Positions 8,400-16,500 of a DNA stretch of 64,000 nucleotides are shown in pieces. The stretch is from Lunatimonas salinarum (GTDB lineage: Bacteria > Bacteroidota > Bacteroidia > Cytophagales > Cyclobacteriaceae). Position 1 is the first letter of the stretch. Each line of letters opens with the position of its first letter. The stretch is taken from the NCBI RefSeq assembly GCF_017811155.1, contig NZ_JACVCV010000020.1, forward strand, positions 1-64,000. Direction: 5' to 3'. The notes below the pieces were generated by a model. The model saw nothing but the letters and a program-made list of their open reading frames with translations. It did not search any database and was not told where the DNA came from. A program made the position numbers and the translations under genes.

Positions 8400-9341
8400 T
8401 TATTCTCCTACACTAACTTCAATTTGAGCAGCTTGGATCATTGCTCCTTTAAAGTTTACTTGTGGTTTTATGATTCGTGTAATAATTTGTTTTCCCGTTT
8501 CTAAATCTTCACTTGGGACAAAGTTTGCTGATACTTTCATACCGTCATTGTATTCTTTCCCAAGCATATCAACTAATTCGTAGCCATTAGATGCGAAATT
8601 GTCTTGAATCCGTTGCACAGAAGAATTTAACTGTTTAAGTCCTTTTGTGCTTTCATCCATTCTGCTCAAATTCTTTTGAATTCGAATAATCTCATCTGCC
8701 ACTTTTAAAGCCAAAGAATGGTCGGCTTTTTCGTTGGAAGCAACTGTCTGTGATTTAGTCGTTTCTTGTTGAAGTTTAAGTTGTGTTTCCAAAACTTCTA
8801 CCAATTTGTTATCCAATTTCACGCTTTCTTCTTCCAAAGAAGCTTTGGTGTTTCTGATTTGGGTTTCGACATCTGTCTTGCTTGATTTAATGCGTTTGCC
8901 CAATAGCCAATAAACCAAACCACCTAATAAAAGTGTAGCCAAAGTGGCAATAATCCAATACAAGCGGTTTTTCTCTACACTATTATCTAATTGGGCTATT
9001 TGAGTGTCTGCTTTTTGCCCTGTTTCTTGGATTTTAGTTCCAAGCTCTTTGGAATTGGTTACAATGTTTTGGCTGTTGGTTTGGATTAGTTGGCTTAAAC
9101 TATCAATGGATCCATTTAGATTGGAATTTTGCTCCTGCAAAACTGAGATAGTCTTGCTCTGCTTTCCAATTATATAATTTTGGTCATTCAGCTTTTTAGT
9201 CAAAGCATTAATCTCTTGTTGTTGCTGAAATACGTTGTTTTTTATGGTTGGTATTTCCTTAACCAAAATTGAATCCTGTTGCTGTTGAGCAAAAAGATTG
9301 GTTGCTCCAAAAAAGAGCGATATGAGTACAATTTTCTTCAT
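8400..9341 (-). CDS. Membrane-anchored coiled-coil protein with a GrpE-like C-terminus
   Basis: 313 residues. A signal peptide (1-19, ending LFAQ), a long coiled coil (~25-125) and one membrane helix (127-148, YWIIATLATLLLGGLVYWLL) precede a positively charged stop (GKRIKSS). This puts the C-terminal half in the cytoplasm. That half has another coiled coil and then a segment (ELVDMLGKEYNDG, later IIKPQVNFKGAMIQAAQIEV) with the pattern of the GrpE beta domain, the nucleotide-exchange factor of Hsp70. Sitting 13 bp upstream of the Hsp70 gene, it would tie Hsp70 to the membrane. The GrpE assignment is inference from pattern and context. Confidence 0.6.
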   Translation of the reverse strand: MKKIVLISLFFGATNLFAQQQQDSILVKEIPTIKNNVFQQQQEINALTKKLNDQNYIIGKQSKTISVLQEQNSNLNGSIDSLSQLIQTNSQNIVTNSKELGTKIQETGQKADTQIAQLDNSVEKNRLYWIIATLATLLLGGLVYWLLGKRIKSSKTDVETQIRNTKASLEEESVKLDNKLVEVLETQLKLQQETTKSQTVASNEKADHSLALKVADEIIRIQKNLSRMDESTKGLKQLNSSVQRIQDNFASNGYELVDMLGKEYNDGMKVSANFVPSEDLETGKQIITRIIKPQVNFKGAMIQAAQIEVSVGE

Positions 9342-9343
9342 AG

Positions 9344-11359
9344 TTAATATTTTGCTACTGAAAGCTCCATTTTTAGTTTGTAAATTTTTTCTTCCTGAGT
9401 TCGGACATCTTTTTTCTTTTCTTCTTTGGCTTGCTGAATGAGCTTGTCAATTTTAGCCTGTTGTGCTTGAATTTGACTTTGCTTTTCTGAGCTTCCTCTA
9501 AACAATTTGAATTTTTGAATTTCGCTCATTTCATTTTTGGCAGACCTGATTTCTGATTCGTAATAATCAGTTTGATTTATCTCCCTTAGTTTCTTTTCTG
9601 CACTAGCTATTTCTTTCTCTAACTTTTCAGATGGTGCTAAATCAACTTTGTACTTTTTAGTGTGGATTAAATATTCATCTACATAAACTTCTATTCGATG
9701 CTCACCAATATCGTAAGTACATTCATCGGCATTTCCCCATCCTGCAAATGAGATAGTTCTTGAATTTTTATTTAGATTTTTTGTATCTAAGCGAGTGTAA
9801 CCGTTTGGGGAAGATTTTTTGTTCCGATCAACTTTACCTTTTGGATTGATGTATTTAAGATAAAATGTGACGGTGCTTTCTTGCAGCACTTCTACATTGA
9901 CTTTTAAACCAATGTATCGTATATACTTAGTGTAAAGTGGTTTGCTATCGGTGTTGGTTATTTCAGACGATACAATTTTGAAGGATAGTTTCGGTGGTAT
10001 TCTTTTATATTTATCAATGATTCTGCTAATCACAGAATTACTTTGAGAATACTCTTTAAGCCAATTAGCTAGTTCTGTAAATTCAGATTTGAGTTCGTTT
10101 TTAGTACTTGCTTTAATTCGTTCTAAACTCTCATCGGGTAAAATTTCTTTTAGTAATTCATTCACTTTACCCCAATCAATAGAATTCTTGATATTATCTT
10201 CAACAGCGGACTGGTTAATAGTTCTGTGTCCAAGTTTTATCAATGGGTCACTCTCTTTAAGATCTTTAACTTGTTGTCTTATTTTTTGCTCATTAGTTTC
10301 ATAAGCATCTTTCACGGATTGTAATAAGGCAATTGCTTGTGCAACCTCTCGGTCTCTCATTTCTTCAAGAGTGGCAAGACTGTCTTTTGCCCTATCTCTT
10401 GTTAACTTTCCAGCCGCAATTGACAACGCTGTCTCATTTAATTCCTGGGCTTGTTTTAAGGAATCATCACTCGAATCATTTTCTTGGCTTTCATTGAAAT
10501 AGTCAATACCACATTGCATTATTTCATTTGCCAATTGGTCAGCTACTGCTTTGTATTTTAAGTCGCTAGTACCAAGTAATGATTTGAGAAGTGATAAATC
10601 GTCTTTTGTGTTTGTGAATAATTTTAAACCAAATTCATAAGCTCTGCTTTTGTCTGCTTTTCGTTTCTTTTTACAGCTCTCAATTTGGCTTTCGATTTTG
10701 TGTAATGGCTCTTCTGTAAACTTTTTGGAAAGATACCTTTGAGTAGTTCCGTTGCATCCGCTGAACAATTGCAATGTTTCTGAACTTGAATATTGATTTT
10801 TGAATTGCGTCAGCAATTCATCAATCAATTTTTCAGATTGTTTCTGGTTGTCAATTGTATAAGTTTCATCCGCAACAGAATGCACAAAGCTTTCAAAGTA
10901 GTCTGATTCAATCAACTTGATTTTTGCTTCAATCCCTTTTTTAATATCTAATTTGTCCCTGCTTAAGAGTTTGTATGTACCCAAATTGTTGAATGCAGAG
11001 AAGTTTTTGGAATTAACATCCTTGTCGTTTGTCACTTTCTCCCAAATTTCAAGTGCTTTTTCTTCATCACCATTTTTCAGGTATTCAATTGCGGTGTTGT
11101 CAAATGGACTGACATTTAAGAACCAAAATAAGGCATAATTTACTTTGTCTTGGTTTTGCTCAACATTTGAAAATGCTTTGTTTACAGATTCTTCCGTTCT
11201 GTCAATATTTCCGAGAAATTGAAAGTCAAAGTCTGATTTGATTTCTTTTCCAACCTTTGTGTAGGCCTTGATTTTAGTCTTTTGCTTTTGTAGTTCTCTT
11301 TCCGTTGCGTTTGAGAGAATACCTGCAATTCGATAAGGGTTATTTTGAATTAACTCCAT
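9344..11359 (-). CDS. Large helical protein with a J-domain-like N-terminus
   Basis: 671 residues, first gene of the operon. Residues 7-45 (NNPYRIAGILSNATERELQ, then KTKIKAYTKVGK) resemble helices I-II of a J domain, but the HPD tripeptide needed to stimulate Hsp70 is not present. A helical repeat-like region (~55-400) follows, with sequences such as YLKNGDEEKALEIWEKV. A beta-rich domain (~450-570, FKIVSSEITNT to EHRIEVYVDEYLI) and a lysine/glutamate-rich coiled coil to the end come next. No signal peptide. It may feed clients to the neighbouring Hsp70. The J-like call is tentative. Confidence 0.6.
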   Translation of the reverse strand: MELIQNNPYRIAGILSNATERELQKQKTKIKAYTKVGKEIKSDFDFQFLGNIDRTEESVNKAFSNVEQNQDKVNYALFWFLNVSPFDNTAIEYLKNGDEEKALEIWEKVTNDKDVNSKNFSAFNNLGTYKLLSRDKLDIKKGIEAKIKLIESDYFESFVHSVADETYTIDNQKQSEKLIDELLTQFKNQYSSSETLQLFSGCNGTTQRYLSKKFTEEPLHKIESQIESCKKKRKADKSRAYEFGLKLFTNTKDDLSLLKSLLGTSDLKYKAVADQLANEIMQCGIDYFNESQENDSSDDSLKQAQELNETALSIAAGKLTRDRAKDSLATLEEMRDREVAQAIALLQSVKDAYETNEQKIRQQVKDLKESDPLIKLGHRTINQSAVEDNIKNSIDWGKVNELLKEILPDESLERIKASTKNELKSEFTELANWLKEYSQSNSVISRIIDKYKRIPPKLSFKIVSSEITNTDSKPLYTKYIRYIGLKVNVEVLQESTVTFYLKYINPKGKVDRNKKSSPNGYTRLDTKNLNKNSRTISFAGWGNADECTYDIGEHRIEVYVDEYLIHTKKYKVDLAPSEKLEKEIASAEKKLREINQTDYYESEIRSAKNEMSEIQKFKLFRGSSEKQSQIQAQQAKIDKLIQQAKEEKKKDVRTQEEKIYKLKMELSVAKY

Positions 11360-11383
11360 ATTTCTTCGGGCGGCTTTAAGTTC

Positions 11384-11392
11384 CTAAAAATA
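11384..11392 (-). promoter_or_regulatory. Possible -7 element of the Hsp70-operon promoter
   Basis: On the minus strand TATTTTTA lies 25 bp before the first start codon, one base off the Bacteroidota consensus TAnnTTTG. No clear -33 box is seen, so this is weak. Confidence 0.25.
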
Positions 11393-11448
11393 CTATTCAT
11401 TCTACTTCTATTTTTACGGTTTCCCATATTCTGTTCAATTTTCTGTCG

Positions 11449-11535
11449 AGCGTTGGCAAAAAAACAGCTCTTTTGGTTTTTTCAGCGTTGGCTTTCGTGT
11501 CGGCAAAAACCAAATGTGCTGTTTGTGCGGTTGGC
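11449..11535. repeat. AGCGTTGGC-bounded hairpin at the proximal end of the Hsp70 operon
   Basis: AGCGTTGGC occurs at 11449-11457 and 11484-11492, and GCGGTTGGC at 11527-11535. Arms ACAGCTCTTTTGGTTTTT (11464-11481) and AAAAACCAAATGTGCTGT (11505-11522) form an imperfect stem. Order and orientation match the module at 2604-2691, including TTCTGTC just before it. The pair brackets the whole operon. Confidence 0.55.
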
Positions 11536-11560
11536 TTTTCTTGTATGCCGCACAACTAGT

Positions 11561-11588
11561 AGCTAACCGCAATCCCTTGCGGTTAGCT
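11561..11588. repeat. Perfect 12-bp hairpin at the island edge
   Basis: AGCTAACCGCAA, a 4-base loop TCCC, then TTGCGGTTAGCT. No U-run follows on either side, so a simple terminator is unlikely. It may be the outermost fold of the island's recombination module, or a REP-like element. Confidence 0.6.
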
Positions 11589-12043
11589 GTCCTATGTACC
11601 TAGTACCTAGGCACTCTAAAGATAGGGAATTTCCGAGTATGTGCAACTAGCTTTTTCATTTCAATACCTATTAGCTACCTAAAAACCAATACAGAACGGC
11701 GGCTAGCAGGTGTCTCCTGCCGAAGGTCCGTACACCCACCCCCCTTTTAGCAAGGCCAAATCCGAATCGACCCCTAGAGTTGCGTTATCCACTTCCCCCT
11801 CCCCGATACCATGTACTTCCAAACAACCCCCTCTCTTATTGGGAAAACCGCATAAAAACGGATCCAAGTCTTCCATTACCGGGAGTCCAACGCTTGCTAA
11901 ATACAAAAGTAAGGTACCAAAGCTAAAACAGATAGCCGTGTTCCTACACGTGTATAAACGTTTATACACGTGTAAAAACACGGATAAACCCCGTCCTCCC
12001 CTACAGCCTCCTAAAGCCCATGTGTCGTGATAAGGAGCGCATA
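11589..12043. other. Junction region between the island and gltD, no gene supported
   Basis: No convincing gene is seen in these ~450 bases; the open frames read like chance ORFs. The region contains TACCTAG-type short repeats (11595-11612), a C-rich stretch and the long perfect palindrome at 11946-11973. Base composition changes here from the AT-rich island to the GC-richer core, so the island boundary probably lies between 11590 and 12040. Confidence 0.5.
11937..11983. promoter_or_regulatory. Long palindrome, perfect over 28 bp, operator-like
   Basis: ACACGTGTATAAAC followed by its exact complement GTTTATACACGTGT occupies 11946-11973. The flanks (CCGTGTT against AACACGG) extend the symmetry to 47-48 bp. 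Without a loop it suits a dimeric DNA-binding protein or a resolution site rather than an RNA hairpin. It is not adjacent to any start codon in this window. Confidence 0.5.
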
Positions 12044-12076
12044 AAAAAAGGCCGCCCTCTTCGGACAGCCTCTCTT
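12044..12076 (-). terminator. Rho-independent terminator of gltBD
   Basis: Read on the minus strand, GGCTGTCC, loop GAAGA, GGGCGGCC and then seven Ts. It starts about 25 bp after the gltD stop codon. Confidence 0.8.
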
Positions 12077-12099
12077 TTGCATGGATAGCCGTGGGACGA

Positions 12100-13578
12100 T
12101 CAAACGGACATTTCCGCGTCAGTCTCATAGGAAAAGAAGGATTGATCCCTCCTGGGCAGCGAAGAAACACCTCCATTGAGAAATTTATCCACCTCCACCG
12201 CGCACTCCCTGCCCTCAGCGATTGCCCACACGACGAGCGACTGACCACGTCGCATATCTCCTGCCAAGAACACGCCCGGTACGTTACTCCTGTATTTATG
12301 GGACTTGGGAAGGGAATTCTCTTGAAGCTCCACCTCAAAAGCTTCCAACAGCCCCGTCTTGGGCCCTAGGTACCCAATGGCCAAAAAGGCCAAATCACAG
12401 AGCAATACCTCTTCGGTACCGGGAATTTCCACAAATTTCATCCTTCCGTTCTCTTCCTTCCACTCAATCTCTACGATCTTAAGACCCGTCACCTCTCCTT
12501 TGTCGTTTTTCGTAAACTCCTTGGTAAGTACCGACCAAAACCGCTCAGCTCCCTCTTCGTGCGAACTGGAAGTCCGGATCGTCATGGGCCATTCCGGCCA
12601 AGGGTTCAACTCGGTACGAGCGGCAGGCGGCTTGGGCAATAGCTCCAACTGCGTAATGGACGCCGCGCCGTGTCTGTTTGAAGTACCGATGCAATCGGAC
12701 CCGGTATCGCCTCCGCCAATGACAATGACATGCTTGCCCTTGGCATTGATCGGATTTTCGGCTATCTCACCGGAAACGACCTGATTCTGACGCCCGAGAA
12801 ATTCCATAGCGAAGTAGACGCCCTTGGCTTCCCTGCCTGGGATAGGGAGGTCCCTTGGCTTCTGTGCACCCGTGGCCAAAACTACCGCATCATAATTTGC
12901 GAGAATATTGTCTGCTTTGACGTTAAAGCCTACCTCAGTATCCTTGCTGAAGATCACACCTTCCTCATTCATGATGTCTACCCTGCGGTCGATCACCCAC
13001 TTTTCCAACTTGAAATCCGGGATACCATAACGCAGCAAGCCACCCACTTCCTTGTCCTTTTCGAAGACGGTCACCTCATGACCTGCCTGATTTAGTTGAT
13101 CCGCAGCAGCCAAACCTGCTGGACCGGAGCCTATCACCGCCACTTTTTTGCCGGATCGCTCTTCCGGAATCCGTGGCTTGGCAATGCCTAGCTCATACGC
13201 CTTTTCGGCAATATTCTTTTCAATCAGCTCAATGGCTACAGGATCTTTGTTGATACCGAGCACACAGCTAGCCTCGCAAGGAGCCGGACAGATCCTACCG
13301 GTAAACTCCGGGAAGTTATTCGTACCCTTAAGGATCTGATAGGCCTGCTCCCACTCATTGTGGTACACCGCATCGTTAAATTCCGGAATCACATTTCCCA
13401 AAGGACACCCATTGTGGCAAAATGGTATACCGCAGTCCATGCACCTGGCAGCCTGCTGGTTTAGCGTCTTGGGGTCGAGTGGCTGGTATATTTCTTTGTA
13501 ATCGTTTATGCGATCCTTTGGTGGTCGGGACTTAGGCAATTCCCTCTTGTATTTCAAGAAACCTTCTTTATCCGCCAT
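12100..13578 (-). CDS. gltD: Glutamate synthase (NADPH), small subunit
   Basis: 492 residues, normal for GltD. It transfers electrons from NADPH through FAD and iron-sulfur clusters to GltB for making glutamate from glutamine and 2-oxoglutarate. Visible features are the N-terminal cluster cysteines (CMDCGIPFCHNGCP near 41-54; CPAPCEASC near 97-105), the FAD-binding GSGPAGLAAA (~151) and the NADPH-binding GGGDTGSDC. It follows gltB with a 1-bp gap, so the two are co-transcribed. The terminator after it ends the operon. Confidence 0.97.
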   Translation of the reverse strand: MADKEGFLKYKRELPKSRPPKDRINDYKEIYQPLDPKTLNQQAARCMDCGIPFCHNGCPLGNVIPEFNDAVYHNEWEQAYQILKGTNNFPEFTGRICPAPCEASCVLGINKDPVAIELIEKNIAEKAYELGIAKPRIPEERSGKKVAVIGSGPAGLAAADQLNQAGHEVTVFEKDKEVGGLLRYGIPDFKLEKWVIDRRVDIMNEEGVIFSKDTEVGFNVKADNILANYDAVVLATGAQKPRDLPIPGREAKGVYFAMEFLGRQNQVVSGEIAENPINAKGKHVIVIGGGDTGSDCIGTSNRHGAASITQLELLPKPPAARTELNPWPEWPMTIRTSSSHEEGAERFWSVLTKEFTKNDKGEVTGLKIVEIEWKEENGRMKFVEIPGTEEVLLCDLAFLAIGYLGPKTGLLEAFEVELQENSLPKSHKYRSNVPGVFLAGDMRRGQSLVVWAIAEGRECAVEVDKFLNGGVSSLPRRDQSFFSYETDAEMSV

Positions 13579-13579
13579 A

Positions 13580-16500
13580 TTACACTAATGTTTTAGATTG
13601 TTCTAACGCTCTTTTTCTCAGTACTTCTTTGTAATCTCTAGGGATGACTTTGATAAACCTATCTTTGGCTTCATCCCAATTCTCCAACAATTGATCGGCA
13701 ACCACACTTGCCGTAAACTGTAGATGATCTTTGAGTGCTCTTTTGATGGTCGCAAAATCATCCTCGTTAAGCGGGTCAAGATCCACCATCTCTTGGTTGA
13801 TGTTACCCATATTCTCTTTAAAGATATAGGCCAACCCTCCGCTCATCCCTGCGGCAAAGTTTCTTCCGATTTCGCCCAAGATCAGCGCCATGCCGCCAGT
13901 CATGTACTCGCAGCCATGATCCCCGATTCCTTCCACCACGGCTTCCACACCGGAGTTACGTACGCAAAAACGCTCACCGGCCTTGCCACGAATATAGGCT
14001 TGTCCCGAAGTCGCTCCATAAAACGCCACGTTACCGATGATGATATTTTCCTCCGCGACAAACTGTGCATTTCGGCTGGGGTATATGATAAGCTTGCCGC
14101 CGGAAAGTCCTTTGCCAAAATAGTCATTTGCCTCCCCTTCCAACTCAAAGGATATCCCCTTGGCCAAGAAGCCACCGAAGGTCTGCCCAGCAGATCCCAT
14201 AAACTTGTATTTGATCGTGTCCTCCGGTAAGCCTACGCTGCCAAAGATCTTTGAGACCTCGTTGGATAGCATGGCACCTACGGTACGATCCACGTTTTTG
14301 ATTTCAAACTTACCGGTCACAGGATTGGCTTGCTCCAAAGCGGGCAGGGCCTCCTTGATCAATTTTCTATCCAATACCCTCTTCAGCTTAAAATCCTGAT
14401 CGATTTGCTTGTAGATACCCACATGGTCTGGCACTTCCACCTTGTGGAAGATGGGGCTAAGATCCAGCTTGTCCCACTTCCAGTGGTTAAGGTAACCGGT
14501 TGCCTTAAGCACATCGCTCTGTCCTACCATCTCGTCGATGGTCCGGAATCCCAAGGACGACATGATCTCCCTGAGGTCCTCGGCAAGGAATCGGAAGAAG
14601 TTCACCACATCCTCTGGACGGCCGGTAAACAGCTTTCTCAGCTCTGGGTTTTGGGTAGCGATACCCACGGGGCACGTATTCAAGTGACACTTTCGCATCA
14701 TGATACAGCCCTCTACCACCAAGGCGCCCGTAGAGATTCCCCACTCTTCCGCGCCTAGCAGCGTGGCAATGGCAATATCCCGGCCGGTACGTAGCTGACC
14801 ATCGGTCTGCAGTACCACCCGGCTTCTCAGGTTATTTTTTACCAACGTTTGGTGGGCTTCCGATAGGCCTAGCTCCCATGGGAGGCCAGCATGGCGTATG
14901 GAACTCAATGGAGAGGCCCCAGTACCACCATCCGCACCGGAGATCAGGATCACATCAGACTGTGCCTTGGCAACACCCGCTGCCACGGTACCCACACCTG
15001 CCTGCGATACCAACTTCACGTTGATGCGTGCCTTTCGGTTGGCATTTTTTAAATCGTAAATCAATTGGGCCAAATCCTCGATGGAATAGATATCGTGATG
15101 GGGAGGGGGCGATATCAACCCCACACCTGGCGTGGAGTGTCGTACCCTGCCTATCCAATCATCGACCTTGTGCCCTGGAAGCTGACCACCTTCACCTGGC
15201 TTAGCGCCTTGGGCCATTTTTATCTGTAGTTCAGCGGCGTTAGTCAGGTAGTTACTGGTCACTCCAAACCTACCGGACGCGACCTGCTTGATAGCAGACC
15301 GTTCCCAGTCACCGTTTTCCTTTACTTCAAAGCGGATTTCGTCTTCTCCACCCTCTCCGCTGTTGCTTTTGGCCCCTATGCGATTCATCGCGATGGCGAG
15401 CGTACTGTGCGCCTCGTGCGAAATAGACCCGAAGGACATGGCACCCGTCGCAAAGCGTTTCATGATCTTCTCTGCAGGTTCCACCTCATCCAAGGGGACA
15501 GAGATACGTTTTTTGAACTCAAACAACCCACGCAGCGTCAGCGCATCCCGGGTTTGGTTGTTGATTTTCTCCGCAAATTTCTTGTAGAGTTGGTAATCGT
15601 TATTACGCGTCGATTTTTGCAGGAGGTGAATGGTCTCCGGGTTGAAGAGGTGCTTCTCTCCCCGGCGTTTCCACTGGTATACCCCACCAGTCTCCAACAG
15701 CGGACTGTCCGTCTTATAGGCTGCTCGGTGCCTGAGGAGTACTTCCTCCGCCAACTCGTCAAAGGAGATACCACTGATACGGCTTACCGTGCCTTTAAAG
15801 CAGCGCTGAATCACCTCAGGACCCAATCCGATTGCCTCAAATATCTGGGCACTCTGATAAGACTGTAGGGTACTGATACCCATCTTGGAAAGCACCTTAA
15901 GCAAGCCTTTGCCTATAGCCGTTTTATAATTTTCAAACAATTTCTTTTGAGGCAACTTCTTGGACAGCAGTTCCTCCTCGTTCATGGCCACCAAGGATTC
16001 CAACGCCAGGTATGGATTGATGGCGCTGGCACCATAACCGATTACAGTGGCAAAATGGTGCGTCTCCCGGATATCTCCTGCTTCCGCCACGATACCTGCC
16101 TTTGTTCTGATCTTTTGGTTTACCAAGTGATGGTGAACGGCTCCTACGGCCAGCAGGGAAGGAATTGGCGCTGTATCCGTGCAGCATTCCCGGTCAGAAA
16201 TGATCAGGATGTTTTTACCATTTTTGATTGCCTCTTCGGCTTCGTTGCAAATTTTATCCAGTGCCTCCAAAAGCCTACCAGGCTGCCCGTCAGCCACGAA
16301 ATGCGCTTGAAGTGTATGGGCATGATAACCCTTCTCTTCCAAGTTTCGAAGCTTCTCCAAATCTTCGTTCAGCAACACGGGCTGAGAGATGTGTATTTGC
16401 TTGGTATGCTTGGGGCTTTCATCCAGTATATTGTGGCTTTCTCCAATGCGGGTAAACAAGGACATCACCAAGCGCTCACGAATGGGATCAATCGGCGGGT

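Noticed and set aside
11703-12338. Minus-strand frame of ~211 codons next to gltD
   Set aside because: It overlaps the 3' end of gltD, the terminator and the palindrome, and its composition is unlike a real protein.
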